The position numbers were made by a program, and so were the translations under genes. The notes under the pieces were generated by a model. It had not been told where the DNA came from. It worked only from the letters and a program-made list of their open reading frames with translations, and ran no database searches. Of a stretch of 64,000 nt of DNA, positions 18,671 through 27,953 are shown in pieces (within the stretch, counting starts at the first letter, position 1; the number at the start of each line of letters is the position of its first letter). Source of the stretch: Caldisericota bacterium (GTDB lineage: Bacteria; Caldisericota; JANLFM01); the NCBI GenBank assembly GCA_024655965.1, contig JANLFL010000002.1, positions 62,001-126,000 on the forward strand, written 5' to 3'.

Positions 18671-19927
18671 ATGGCTGACCTCAAGGACGGCGAAATCGCT
18701 GTGTCTTCAAACGGATACTTCCAAAGGGTCCTGTCTTCTCTTCGAAACAGGAACTACCGGATCTACTGGATTGGCCAGTCAGTTTCCTTGATTGGCACCT
18801 GGATGCAATCAACCGCCCAGGGATGGCTCATCTACCAGTTGACCGGGTCATCATTCTACCTGGGGTTGGTTTCTGCAATGGGGACTCTTCCCGTTCTATT
18901 CTTCTCCCTTTTTGGGGGGGCATTGGCTGACCGGATTCCCAAAAGGAAGCTCCTTCTCTTCACCCAAACGGTCCTTGCCCTGCAAGCGATTTCCCTGGGA
19001 GTCCTTGTTTTGACAGGGGTGATTCAAGTCTGGCACGTGATGCTGCTTTCGCTTCTCCTGGGTTTGATGAACGCCATCGATGCCCCCACCCGCCAGTCCT
19101 TTATCTTCGAACTTGTGGGGAAAGACCTGCTGATGAACGCCATCGGTTTAAACTCCATCTCCTTCAACACGGCAAGAATCCTTGGGCCAGTGATCGCGGG
19201 AATCCTCATCTCCGCAGTGGGCCTCGCCCATTGCTTCATCATCAACGGGATAAGTTACTTCGCAACGATCATCGCCCTAATTTCAATGAAGATTCCCGAT
19301 GTGGCCCGGGCTTCAAGGGAGGAGCAAATTACAAAGAGCGTCAAAGAGGGTCTGACTTTCGTGCGGAGAAGACCGGATATCTTCTCCCTGCTGGCGATCG
19401 TCGCCTCCTCATCGCTCTTCGCCTTCTCCTACACTGCGTTAATGCCAGTATTTGCGGGGGACGTGCTGAAAACGGGTGCAACAGGGTTAGGAGGGTTAAT
19501 GTCCGCAGTAGGAGTGGGAGCATTGCTTGGGGCTTTAAACGTGGCTTCCATGACCAACCGGGGAAGAAGTGCAAAGGTCGCCTTCGTCGCCAATTTGACC
19601 CTCTCCATTTCCCTGATTCTTTTTTCCCTTTCCCGCTGGTACTGGGTTTCCCTAATTTTCCTTGGGGGGGTTGGCTTCTCCATGATCACCCAGAACTCCA
19701 CGGTCAATAACCTCATTCAGACCAACACTCCGGACCATATGAGGGGAAGGGTTATGGGCCTCTACAACATTACTTTCATGGGACTTGCGCCCTTGGGGAA
19801 CCTCCTTGCGGGAACGGTTGCCCAGTTTGCCGGAGCCCCCATCGCGGTCCTAATTGGGGCAATTATTAATGGGCTTCTGGTGATCCTCCTCTTCCGCCTG
19901 CGCCCGGAGATGAAAAACCTCCGCTAA
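18671..19927 (+). CDS. MFS exporter (MFS_3/EntS-like)
   Basis: A 418-residue protein with about 12 hydrophobic segments. NYRIYWIGQSVSLIGTWMQ begins the first helix and FGGALADRIPKRK is the characteristic loop between helices 2 and 3. DAPTRQSFIFELV follows helix 4. This pattern marks the MFS_3 group, which exports siderophores, drugs or metabolites. The substrate is unknown. It begins 23 bp after the degV-like gene. Its end overlaps the convergent MATE gene by 4 bp. Confidence 0.85.
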   Translation: MADLKDGEIAVSSNGYFQRVLSSLRNRNYRIYWIGQSVSLIGTWMQSTAQGWLIYQLTGSSFYLGLVSAMGTLPVLFFSLFGGALADRIPKRKLLLFTQTVLALQAISLGVLVLTGVIQVWHVMLLSLLLGLMNAIDAPTRQSFIFELVGKDLLMNAIGLNSISFNTARILGPVIAGILISAVGLAHCFIINGISYFATIIALISMKIPDVARASREEQITKSVKEGLTFVRRRPDIFSLLAIVASSSLFAFSYTALMPVFAGDVLKTGATGLGGLMSAVGVGALLGALNVASMTNRGRSAKVAFVANLTLSISLILFSLSRWYWVSLIFLGGVGFSMITQNSTVNNLIQTNTPDHMRGRVMGLYNITFMGLAPLGNLLAGTVAQFAGAPIAVLIGAIINGLLVILLFRLRPEMKNLR

Positions 19928-21285
19928 GAGGACCTCTTCCAGGAACCCCTTTTGAAGAAATAATAGGTTATCCCAGCCCTCAGGGACCAATCGAGAGCCG
20001 TACCGATCCAGACACCAGCAAGACCAAAGCCCAGGAGGAAGGCGAGGAGGTACACCGTGAGAAGTCTGGCAAGAAAGACTCCAAATAAGGTGGCGATCAT
20101 CGGGCTCCTGGTGTCCCCCGCGCCCCGCAGGGCTCCCGAGAGGATCATGAAGATCGCCAGCCCTGGCTGCTCAAGACCCCCAATCCTGATCGCCAAACCA
20201 GCCTGGGAAAGGACTTCAGGGGTTCCACCGAAGAGAAGAGCGACTTTGTCCCCAAAAGCCAGAAAAAAGATTCCAAAAGCGGAAAGGATTGAAAGTCCCA
20301 CTTTCAAAGTCCTGAGGACGCTTCGCTCGGCAACCTCGATTCTCTTTGCTCCCACGAACTGACCGGAAAGCGTGGTGGAGGCAACCGCGAAACCGAACCC
20401 GGGCATGTAGGAAAGTGATTCGATGCTCATGGCAACCTGATGCGCAGCGAGGGGAATTTCCCCCAAAGCGGAAACAAACCTCATGAAAACGATCTGGGCT
20501 CCCCGGAAGATCAGGGCTTCCCAGAAAGCAGGGGAAGCAAGGCTGATCAAGTCATGCAACAACTCCCTTTGGGGCTTCAAGAGGGAGAATCTGAAGAAGA
20601 ACTCGCCTCTACTTTTATAGGCAAAAAAGAGGACAGCAAGGCCTCCTAAACTTGTGGAAATGGCTGTCGCCCACCCTGCCCCGGCCACCCCCAGGGCGGG
20701 GAAAATCCCCCAGCCGAAAATCAAAAGGAGTGCCAAAAGGATATGGAGGAGGTTTGAGGCCCCGTTTATCAGCATGGGAGTCCTGGTATCCCCTGAACCC
20801 CTCAAGGCTCCAAATAAGGTCAGGCCGGGAAAGGCAAGGACATTTATCATCACCAGGAGGCGAAAGTAGAAGGTCCCCATTTTCAGGGCTTCCCCGCCCA
20901 GCCCCATGACTTTCAAAATAACCGGTGCAAGGATAAACCCCAAAAAAGCGACCAGGAAGCCAACAAGGAAGGCGAGAAAAAGCGCTTGCCCGAGGTAGGC
21001 ACGAGCTTTGGAAAAGTCCCTGGCTCCCCAGTGCCTGGCAATGAGGGAAGTGGCAGCGACCACCAGGGACACAAACAACTGGGAAAGCATCAGGTTGATA
21101 AAACCACCCATGGCAACCGCGGCAAGGGCAGCGGAACTCCTCAACCAGCCAACCATAATCGTGTCAGTGAAGGAGACGAAGGTTAAAAGGAGATTCTCCA
21201 CAACCGCGGGCCCCGCCAAAGAGAGGATAACTCTATCCAATTCCCTGCGGGTGGGGTTGAGGGATAAAGAAAAGCTGGCCCTCAA
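19924..21285 (-). CDS. MATE-family efflux transporter
   Basis: A 453-residue protein with 12 predicted hydrophobic segments in two similar halves. Family features are VLSLAGPAVVENLLLTFVSF with DTIMVG near the N terminus, ALRGSGDTRTPM (about 185), FGFAVASTTLSGQFVGAKR (about 300) and the matching ALRGAGDTRSPM in the second half. It would extrude cationic compounds or metabolites using a Na+ or H+ gradient. It lies 18 bp after the GGDEF gene and is likely cotranscribed with it. Confidence 0.9.
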   Translation of the reverse strand: MRASFSLSLNPTRRELDRVILSLAGPAVVENLLLTFVSFTDTIMVGWLRSSAALAAVAMGGFINLMLSQLFVSLVVAATSLIARHWGARDFSKARAYLGQALFLAFLVGFLVAFLGFILAPVILKVMGLGGEALKMGTFYFRLLVMINVLAFPGLTLFGALRGSGDTRTPMLINGASNLLHILLALLLIFGWGIFPALGVAGAGWATAISTSLGGLAVLFFAYKSRGEFFFRFSLLKPQRELLHDLISLASPAFWEALIFRGAQIVFMRFVSALGEIPLAAHQVAMSIESLSYMPGFGFAVASTTLSGQFVGAKRIEVAERSVLRTLKVGLSILSAFGIFFLAFGDKVALLFGGTPEVLSQAGLAIRIGGLEQPGLAIFMILSGALRGAGDTRSPMIATLFGVFLARLLTVYLLAFLLGFGLAGVWIGTALDWSLRAGITYYFFKRGSWKRSS

Positions 21286-21303
21286 ATTTTAAGACCCTGG
21301 CTT

Positions 21304-22734
21304 TTAATCTTGCTTGAAGGCAACTACCCTGTTTCTCCCGCCCTCTTTCGCCTGATAAAGGGCAAGATCGGCTCTCTTTAAAAGCTCCTCCAGGGAAAGG
21401 GAGCCCCCCTTTTCCATGCTGGCAACTCCAATTGAAACGGTAATCGGCAGCTCCATTTGCACAATTTCCCTCAACCGGCTGGCCAGGGTCAGTCCTCCCT
21501 GGAGGTCGGTCTCGGGCATCAGGATTACGAATTCCTCCCCACCAAAACGAGCGAGGATATCGATTTTCCGGCAATTGGCCTTCATTTTCCAGGCGAGGTC
21601 TTTCAAGGCCTGATCCCCGGAGAGATGGCCATATCGGTCGTTATATTCCTTGAAGTGGTCGATGTCGATCATCGCCAGGCAAAGGGGGTGTCCGAACCTT
21701 TCGTCCCGGAAAACCTCCCTTTGGGCGAGCTCCAGGAAGTGCCTTCTGTTAAAGAGGCCGGTGAGATAATCCGTGATGGCCATTTCCCTGGTCCTTTCGT
21801 AAAGGATGGAGTTGTAAAGAGCGAGGGAAATCTGGTCGGCCAGGCTGACGATTAAACTTTGCCTTTCGGCATCGAAGAAGCCTTCCTGATTGCTTTCGAT
21901 GTCCAGGACCCCGATCACTCGGCCCTCGGCTTTCAGAGGAATTGCCATTTCACAAACTGTCCCCGGGGCCCCTTTTATGTAATCGGGGTCGCTTTTGACG
22001 TCATTTACCACCTGAATTATCCCGGTGGTTGCTGCCCTGCCGGTGATCCCCTTATCAAGAGGAATGACAATCTGGGTAACCTCGCTGAAATACCCCCTTT
22101 GGGCACGAATCCGGAGGGCGTTCTGACCTTCGTCAACAATTAAGATAGCCGCAGTGTAAACCCCGGCGACCGAGGCAAGGGAGTTCAGGATCATATCAAG
22201 CGTCTGGTCAAGTTCCAATTGCGATCCAATGACATTGGCAGCCTTAAGAAGAAGGGAAAGGTCTTCGGTTCGGCGGGCAAGCTCCTGACGGAGAAGAAAG
22301 AGGGCGAGGAGGTAAGAGATAGCCATTACTAAAGGGTTTGCCCTCTCGGGATCGACAACCGTCTCCTTCCGGTAAAAGACCAGAAGATAACCGGGCTGCC
22401 AATCGCGGAGTTTAAGGCTGTAAAGTACCACGGCTCCCGGAGCCTCTTCGGGGGAAAACCTCTTCCAGTCTCTCCCGCTGATGATCCCTCTTTCCCCTGC
22501 CAGTTTCAGGAGGCTTTCCTCATCAACCTTCTCCGGAATCATGGAGGAGGGGAAACCAGGGGAGGCAAGGGGTGCCAAGCCATCACCCTTTCTTAAAAGG
22601 AGAAGGAACTTATCCGAACCAAGAATTTTCTTCGCCTGAGGGGAGATCTCCTCCCAGAGGAAGAAGTGATCTCCCCATTTCTCCATTAATTCTAAAGGGA
22701 TTTCCCCTGGCATAAGGTTCCCCTGTTTTTCCAT
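21304..22734 (-). CDS. GAF-GGDEF diguanylate cyclase
   Basis: The 476-residue protein has an unassigned N-terminal region, a GAF sensor domain (about 175-325; IRAQRGYFSEV, GITGRAATTG, VIGVLDIES) and a GGDEF domain (about 330-476; DYLTGLFNRRHF, CLAMIDIDHFKEYND). The active loop is GGEEF. Five residues before it lies RKID, an intact inhibitory I-site (RxxD). It should make cyclic di-GMP under product inhibition, with the GAF domain sensing a small molecule. No transmembrane segment is obvious. ATG 22734 has GGGAGG in front. TTG 22746 is the upstream alternative. Confidence 0.9.
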   Translation of the reverse strand: MEKQGNLMPGEIPLELMEKWGDHFFLWEEISPQAKKILGSDKFLLLLRKGDGLAPLASPGFPSSMIPEKVDEESLLKLAGERGIISGRDWKRFSPEEAPGAVVLYSLKLRDWQPGYLLVFYRKETVVDPERANPLVMAISYLLALFLLRQELARRTEDLSLLLKAANVIGSQLELDQTLDMILNSLASVAGVYTAAILIVDEGQNALRIRAQRGYFSEVTQIVIPLDKGITGRAATTGIIQVVNDVKSDPDYIKGAPGTVCEMAIPLKAEGRVIGVLDIESNQEGFFDAERQSLIVSLADQISLALYNSILYERTREMAITDYLTGLFNRRHFLELAQREVFRDERFGHPLCLAMIDIDHFKEYNDRYGHLSGDQALKDLAWKMKANCRKIDILARFGGEEFVILMPETDLQGGLTLASRLREIVQMELPITVSIGVASMEKGGSLSLEELLKRADLALYQAKEGGRNRVVAFKQD

Positions 22735-22758
22735 TTCCCCTCCCAAAATTTAAGAAAT

Positions 22759-24840
22759 TTAAAGCAATATTCTTGCGTCAACCACCAGAAGCCCTGATTG
22801 GTAAAGCATCACGGGGTTGGCATCAAGTTCCTTAATCTCGGGAAAATCAACCACCAGCTGGGAAAGCCGGGATAAGGAATCCGCTAAGGAATCGAGGTCC
22901 CTGGGTCCCTGTCCTCTTACCCCTTTGAGGATGGAGGATGCCTGGATCTCAAGGGCCATCTTCTTAGCCTCTTCTACAGTTACGGGAGCCACCCTGAAGG
23001 TGACGTCCTTCAAGACTTCAACGAAAATTCCCCCCAACCCGAACATCACGACTTGCTTGAACTGAGGATCCCGAATTGCCCCGAAAATTACTTCCGTCCC
23101 TCCAGGGGCAGCCATCTTCTGAACGAGGACGCCGACGATCCGAGCATCAGCCTTGTAATTCCGGGCGTTCTGAATGATCTCCTTGAAGGCTCCCTGGACC
23201 TCATCCGGGGTCTTCAAATTGACTTTAACCCCTTTTGCCTCTGTCTTGTGAAGGATATCCGGCGAGGAGATCTTCAAAACGACGGGATACCCCAGGTCTT
23301 CTGCAGCTTTCAAGGCCTCTTCCTCATTGCGGGCAAGGATGCTGGGAGCGAGGGACAACCCGTAAGCCTTAAAGATCTCCGCGGCTTCGTATTCCATAAG
23401 AGCGGTTCGGCCTTCAAGCTTGACCTTTGAAAGGATCTCCTGGACCCTCTCTTTGTTCACCGAATGGGGCTGGAACTGGACCTCTTTCCTTTCCAGGCAC
23501 TTTCCATATTGCCTCAAAGCGCTCAAGGCGCTCAAAGCATCGTCAGGGTCGAAATATGTGGGAATTCCCTTGCTCTTCAACCATTCTCCGGCTTTCAAGC
23601 AGCGCTCTCCACCGATGAAGGAGACGACTATTGGTTTTACCGCTCCGGCTTGAATATAGGATTCATAGAGACCTTCGGCAATATTCTGGGGATCTGTGAT
23701 CGAGGTTTCGCAGTAAAGGATCGCCGCTCCGTCAGTCCAGGGATGGTTCAAGGCATCAAGGAGGCACCCCTGATACCAGGGACGATCAGCCATTCCCGTC
23801 ATGTCCACCGGGTTCCTGGGGCTTCCGAAATCGGGCATCCACTTTCGGAAGAGTTCCTTCAGGTCCTCGGGAGGATCGGAAAGAGGGATTCCGTGCCTCT
23901 CCGCGGCGTCGGTTGCCAAAACCCCAGCCCCTCCACCGTTGGTGATCACAGCAACATGATCACCCATTAAGGGCTTCATCATTGAAAGGGCGATCGAGCG
24001 GATGAAAAGCTCATCCAGGCTGCGCGCTGGAACTATCCCGTATTGTTCAAAAGCGGCGGTGTACACTTTGCTTGAGCCAGCCAGGGAACCAGTGTGTGAG
24101 GCAGTGGCCAGTTCTCCCCTCTGGGAAACGCCCGCTTTCAAAGCCACGATTGGCTTTCGGCTTCTCCTCGCGGATTCAAGGAACTTCCTCCCGTCCTTTA
24201 CTCCCTCGATGTACAGGCTGATGCAGGTGGTGTTGGGATCTTCATTCAAGGCGTCGATGAAATCCGCAAAATCCAGATCTGCCATATTTCCGATGGAAAT
24301 CATGTGGGAAATCCCGATCTTGTTGATCCAGGTCATGCCGTCGAGGGCAATGAGCAGGGCTCCGCTCTGGGAAACCAGTGCGATGGGGCCAGGATAAGGA
24401 AGGTAGGGACCGAAGGAGGCGTTTGCCTTGGCCGGGTTATTGAGAATCCCCACGATGTTGGGTCCCACAACCCTCATGTGGTAATTGTTGGCTATCCGAA
24501 CCAATTCCTCTTCAAGGTCCTTTCTCCCCACCTCCCCGAAGCCGGAGGTGATAACCGCAACCACCTTCACCCCTTTTTTGCCCGCATCCTCCACCGCTTG
24601 AAGGGCAACGGCAGCGGGGACGGTGAGCACCGCCAGGTCGACTTCCCCTGGAATCTCGGTGGCAGTTTTGTAGCATTTCAAACCAAGGATTTCGTCCGCA
24701 TTGGGATTGACGGGGAATATCTCTCCCTGAAACTGGGAATCCAGAAGCCCTTTCACCACCATGAAACCGATGGAGCCTTCCTTGCGTGATGCGCCAATTA
24801 CCGCAATCGAGCGGGGGTTAAAAATTGCTTCTAATTTCAC
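22759..24840 (-). CDS. ADP-forming acyl-CoA synthetase (alpha-beta fusion)
   Basis: The 693-residue protein has a CoA-binding domain (FNPRSIAVIGASRKEGSIGF), succinyl-CoA-synthetase-like domains (SQSGALLIALDG; SHTGSLAGSSKVY with the phosphohistidine-type His) and a C-terminal ATP-grasp domain (GYPVVLKISSPDILHKTEAKG; EVIFGAIRDPQFKQ). This is the acetate-CoA ligase (ADP-forming) arrangement. It conserves energy by making ATP from acyl-CoA, typical of anaerobes that ferment peptides or produce acetate. The acyl substrate is not evident. GTG start with GGAGG eight bases upstream. Confidence 0.92.
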   Translation of the reverse strand: MKLEAIFNPRSIAVIGASRKEGSIGFMVVKGLLDSQFQGEIFPVNPNADEILGLKCYKTATEIPGEVDLAVLTVPAAVALQAVEDAGKKGVKVVAVITSGFGEVGRKDLEEELVRIANNYHMRVVGPNIVGILNNPAKANASFGPYLPYPGPIALVSQSGALLIALDGMTWINKIGISHMISIGNMADLDFADFIDALNEDPNTTCISLYIEGVKDGRKFLESARRSRKPIVALKAGVSQRGELATASHTGSLAGSSKVYTAAFEQYGIVPARSLDELFIRSIALSMMKPLMGDHVAVITNGGGAGVLATDAAERHGIPLSDPPEDLKELFRKWMPDFGSPRNPVDMTGMADRPWYQGCLLDALNHPWTDGAAILYCETSITDPQNIAEGLYESYIQAGAVKPIVVSFIGGERCLKAGEWLKSKGIPTYFDPDDALSALSALRQYGKCLERKEVQFQPHSVNKERVQEILSKVKLEGRTALMEYEAAEIFKAYGLSLAPSILARNEEEALKAAEDLGYPVVLKISSPDILHKTEAKGVKVNLKTPDEVQGAFKEIIQNARNYKADARIVGVLVQKMAAPGGTEVIFGAIRDPQFKQVVMFGLGGIFVEVLKDVTFRVAPVTVEEAKKMALEIQASSILKGVRGQGPRDLDSLADSLSRLSQLVVDFPEIKELDANPVMLYQSGLLVVDARILL

Positions 24841-24883
24841 GAGTAATTCCTCCAGTAATTAGGGTTTAAGGGTAATCATGTGT

Positions 24884-24911
24884 ATTATAGACCGAATTTC
24901 TTTTATGAAAA
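24884..24911 (-). promoter_or_regulatory. Promoter of the acyl-CoA synthetase gene
   Basis: On the minus strand a perfect TATAAT occupies 24884-24889. A weak TTTTCA lies at 24906-24911, 16 bp upstream. It drives away from the MocR gene, within the 137-bp divergent region. Confidence 0.5.
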
Positions 24912-24942
24912 GTCCCCAGGAAAAATAAAATCCCTCTCTCCC

Positions 24943-24970
24943 TTGACATTTCCCCCTTGGCCAATAAAAT
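24943..24970 (+). promoter_or_regulatory. Promoter of the MocR-type regulator gene
   Basis: TTGACA at 24943-24948 and TAAAAT at 24965-24970 are 16 bp apart. The predicted transcript start falls at or next to the ATG at 24978, so the message may be leaderless. Confidence 0.55.
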
Positions 24971-24987
24971 TGTCAATATGACAATTT
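24967..24987. promoter_or_regulatory. 21-bp palindrome over the MocR start codon
   Basis: AAATTGTCA, three bases, TGACAATTT are perfect 9-bp inverted arms. The site covers the end of the -10 box, the predicted transcript start and the ATG. It is the best candidate for an autoregulatory operator of the MocR protein. Confidence 0.6.
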
Positions 24988-26447
24988 GGTTAAATGACAT
25001 AAAAATTGAAAAAAACCCAGGAGCTCCCCCCGCATATGAGCAATTAGCGGAAAAAATGGCCTTTATTATCAGATCGGGAAACATACCCCCTGGTGAAAGG
25101 CTCCCATCCGTCAGAAGTGTTTCGGCCAAATTGGCGATTAACAGGGGAACGGTCCTGGCTGCCTACCGAAGGCTTCAGGAAATGGGGCTCGTCCAGATGC
25201 GGGTGGGACAGGGAACGATGGTCAGGGAAGAACTGGAAAGCGGGGGGAAGGGTGAAATGACCTCGTTAAGCCTGAAAGCCCCCGAGGGGTTGAGGACGGT
25301 CCAATCCCAGACCTGGTTTTCCCGAATCACGGAGATCCCCTTCTCTCTTGCTACCCCCGAGGAAAACTTGATCCCCGAGGAGGAGATTTCCCGGACCATT
25401 AAAAGGGTCTTAAAAAAGGCAGGGAGAGCCCTCTTCGCTTACGGACCCACCGGGGGTGAGGAAGGCTTTCGGGAGGCTTATGCGGCTTTCCTGAAGAATA
25501 AAGGGATCGAAGTGAATGGAAACTGGGTCTTGCCCACTTCGGGAGCAACCCAGGGATTTGACCTCATCGCCAAGGCCCTCTTTCCCGGGGACCTGATATT
25601 CTTCGAGGAACCTCTCTATTCCGGGACCTTGAAACCTTTCACCCTCTGGCCCTTCCAGGTGGAAACCCTTCCCGTGGAGGACGACGGGGTAAACCTGGAC
25701 CACCTAAGAAAATCCCTTGCCCAGGGGAAAATCCCCCGTCTTGTTGTTTTAACTCCTGATTTCCAAAACCCCACGGGCTCAGTGCTCTCCCTTAAAAAAA
25801 GGGAGGAGATGGTCTTTCTCTCGAGAAAGCACGATTTTTTAATCCTGGAGGATGCCGTCTTCTCCGAGCTGGCCTTTGAACCAGTCCCTCCACCGCTTAT
25901 TTCCCTCGCCCCGGAGAGAGTAATCCGGATCGACAGCTTCTCCAAAACCCTTGCTCCCGGCCTCCGCCTGGGAACCATCGTCGCCCACCCGAAAATCCTG
26001 GAGTTCCTAACTCCTTTAAAGCAGGCTTCCGATTTCCAGACCCCGCTATTAAGCCAGGCGGTGATGAGGGAATTGATCCTCTCCGGTTTCTTCGAAAAGC
26101 ACCTGGAAACCATCCGTTCCGCTTACCGGAAAAAGAGGGACCTTCTCCATGAAGCCCTCCAGGCTCGCTCCCACCTTTTCAATTATGCCAAGCCCAAAGG
26201 GGGGTTTTTCTTCTGGGTGGAACTCCAAAACAGAATGGACGCTTCAGAACTTCTGCTTCTCTCTTCATCGCAGGGAGTTTCATTCGCCCCCGGGACAATG
26301 TTTTCCTCAAGACCCCAGCACCGGTCCTTCATCCGGTTATCGGTATCAAGAATTCCCCCGGAGAAAATAAAAAAGGGAGTGGAAATCCTTAGCCAGGCCT
26401 GTGAGAGCCTTTCTTCGCAGTCTTCAATCCCCTTTCCCCAGATATAA
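24978..26447 (+). CDS. MocR/GntR regulator with aminotransferase-like domain
   Basis: The 489-residue protein joins a GntR winged helix (about 15-85: AYEQLAEKMAFIIRSG, LPSVRSVSAKLAINRGTV) to a fold-type I aminotransferase domain. That domain has PTSGATQGFDLIAKAL, LTPDFQNPTGSVLSLKKR and the PLP-lysine loop IDSFSKTLAPGLRLG. MocR proteins sense amino-donor or PLP-related ligands. PdxR members control vitamin B6 synthesis. Here it heads an operon with an ECF S-component and a flavoprotein. I prefer ATG 24978, which follows the promoter, over the upstream in-frame 24957. Confidence 0.88.
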   Translation: MTIWLNDIKIEKNPGAPPAYEQLAEKMAFIIRSGNIPPGERLPSVRSVSAKLAINRGTVLAAYRRLQEMGLVQMRVGQGTMVREELESGGKGEMTSLSLKAPEGLRTVQSQTWFSRITEIPFSLATPEENLIPEEEISRTIKRVLKKAGRALFAYGPTGGEEGFREAYAAFLKNKGIEVNGNWVLPTSGATQGFDLIAKALFPGDLIFFEEPLYSGTLKPFTLWPFQVETLPVEDDGVNLDHLRKSLAQGKIPRLVVLTPDFQNPTGSVLSLKKREEMVFLSRKHDFLILEDAVFSELAFEPVPPPLISLAPERVIRIDSFSKTLAPGLRLGTIVAHPKILEFLTPLKQASDFQTPLLSQAVMRELILSGFFEKHLETIRSAYRKKRDLLHEALQARSHLFNYAKPKGGFFFWVELQNRMDASELLLLSSSQGVSFAPGTMFSSRPQHRSFIRLSVSRIPPEKIKKGVEILSQACESLSSQSSIPFPQI

Positions 26448-26458
26448 AGGAGGAAAAA

Positions 26459-26959
26459 ATGAGGAAAAACCTGAAAGCCATCTCTTTAACTTCCATGCTC
26501 GCTGGATTCACCTTCCTCGCAACCCTGATCCACATCAACACCGGGCCAAGCACTTATTTCAATCTGAGCGAAGTGATCGTCTTCACAAGCTCCCTTCTTT
26601 TTGGCCCCCTGGTCGGGGGTCTTTCCGGTGGTGTGGGGGCGGCCCTTGCGGACATCCTTCTGGGATTCGCCCTTCCCTGGGCTCCGATCTCCTTTTTAAT
26701 CAAAGGGGTGGAGGGGCTGATCGTGGGGGGGATTTCCTCCCTGAAATGGAAAAATCGGACTCTGGGGGACGTGATTTCCATACTTTTAGTCTTTCCCATC
26801 ATGATCGGGGGATATACCCTTTCGGTAGGCCTTCTTTACGGATGGCCTGCTTCCCTGATTGAATTTTATACGGACATCGTCCAGTGTTCCGCAGGGCTCG
26901 CCCTTGCCCTACCTTTGACCTATACCCTGCGAAAAATTCGCATCTCAGAGAGGTGGTAA
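26459..26959 (+). CDS. ECF transporter substrate-binding (S) component
   Basis: A 166-residue hydrophobic protein with about six segments. It has FNLSEVIVFTSSLLFGPLVGGLSGGVGAALADILLG at its centre (shown in part as SEVIVFTSSLLFGPLVGG), a signature of vitamin-type S-components related to PF07155. These bind a vitamin and use shared EcfA/EcfT subunits, which are not adjacent. The preceding regulator hints at a B6-type substrate, but that is inference. It has an AGGAGG site and lies 11 bp after the MocR gene. Confidence 0.8.
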   Translation: MRKNLKAISLTSMLAGFTFLATLIHINTGPSTYFNLSEVIVFTSSLLFGPLVGGLSGGVGAALADILLGFALPWAPISFLIKGVEGLIVGGISSLKWKNRTLGDVISILLVFPIMIGGYTLSVGLLYGWPASLIEFYTDIVQCSAGLALALPLTYTLRKIRISERW

Positions 26960-26961
26960 AA

Positions 26962-27516
26962 ATGGGAAGGAAAACCATTGAGAAAAACTGGCCCTTTTTA
27001 ATTCATCCCACCATCACCGTCCTCTTGACCGCGGGCTTTCAGGGGAGGGATACAATAACCCCGATTGGTTGGATCATGCCTTTAAGCGGAGAGCCTCCTC
27101 TCCTGGCCCTCGCCCTGAAGGAGACCCGCTTCGGCTACGAACTCCTGAGGAAATCCGGGGAGTTCGGGATCAACGTTCCCTCCTTCAACCAGGCTGAAAA
27201 GGTGTGGAGGTGTGGTAAGACCTCGGGAAGGGAGGAGGACAAGTTCGCCTTAACCGGCTTTTCCAGGGAAAAGGGGGAAGCGATCAAGGCCCCGATGATC
27301 AAGGAGGCAATTGCCTGGCTGGAATGTCAGCTTTTCGAGGATAAACCTTTCGGGGACCACAGGTTGATCGTGGGAAAAGTCCTGCGGGCAAGGGTCAAGG
27401 AAGAGGTCTTCGACCAAAATTACCAGGAAAACTTCCTCCCCTGCCTGCACCTACGAAAGAACCTGTTTCTGACAACCGATTGGGCGACGAAAATTGCGGC
27501 CGGGGAGGGGGATTGA
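26962..27516 (+). CDS. Flavin-reductase-like split-barrel protein
   Basis: A 184-residue protein of the flavin reductase-like (FMN-binding split barrel) family. It has ITVLLTAGFQGRDTITPIGWI near the N terminus (first part), LALALKETRFGYELLRKSGEFGINV (part), and ECQLFEDKPFGDHRLIVGKVL late in the domain. Such proteins bind FMN, and the fold is shared with pyridoxamine-phosphate oxidase. ATG 26962 lies 2 bp after the S-component stop with AGGTGG in front. An earlier in-frame codon would overlap the transporter and is less likely. Confidence 0.8.
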   Translation: MGRKTIEKNWPFLIHPTITVLLTAGFQGRDTITPIGWIMPLSGEPPLLALALKETRFGYELLRKSGEFGINVPSFNQAEKVWRCGKTSGREEDKFALTGFSREKGEAIKAPMIKEAIAWLECQLFEDKPFGDHRLIVGKVLRARVKEEVFDQNYQENFLPCLHLRKNLFLTTDWATKIAAGEGD

Positions 27517-27735
27517 GAAAATTTCCCAAAAATCCCGGGCTGGAAAAAGGGAAACGGGAAGGTAAACGAAAGGGTTAAAGGAACTCTTAACTGCACACCC
27601 CCGGTGTCTCTAACTCCCCCAAAAGGAAAAAGATTCTCCGCGGAAGGACTGGTGCCGGGAAAGATAATCTTGGAAGCACTCCTGCCCGAGGGAAAATCCT
27701 CCAATGCCGGGAAAATAGGGATTATGAAGGGGTGG

Positions 27736-27809
27736 GGTGGCTGAGGGGACTTGAACCCCCAACACCTGGATCCACAGTCCAGCGCTCTAACCAATTGAGC
27801 TACAGCCAC
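27736..27809 (-). tRNA. tRNA-His (GTG)
   Basis: A full cloverleaf is readable on the minus strand: 7-bp acceptor GTGGCTG/CAGCCAC, anticodon stem CTGGA/TCCAG with loop CTGTGGA, and T stem GGGGG/CCCCT around TTCAAGT. The discriminator is C, as histidine tRNAs require, and the preceding base on the transcript is G (the -1 position). CCA is encoded at 27733-27735. Confidence 0.97.
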
Positions 27810-27953
27810 CAGGCAATAGGAATTTTATCATTTTCCCCCAAATCCGTCACCTGAAAAATTTTTTTTCAAAATCGCCAAAAACCCCTTTATTTTTTCCCGG
27901 AAAGGTATAAGATATGCTCTGTTTTTCTAAAAGGAGGAAAACAAGGAACGAAA

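Noticed and set aside
27420..27809. 129-residue minus-strand frame
   Set aside because: It starts inside tRNA-His and crosses the end of the flavoprotein gene, with no ribosome site or family pattern.
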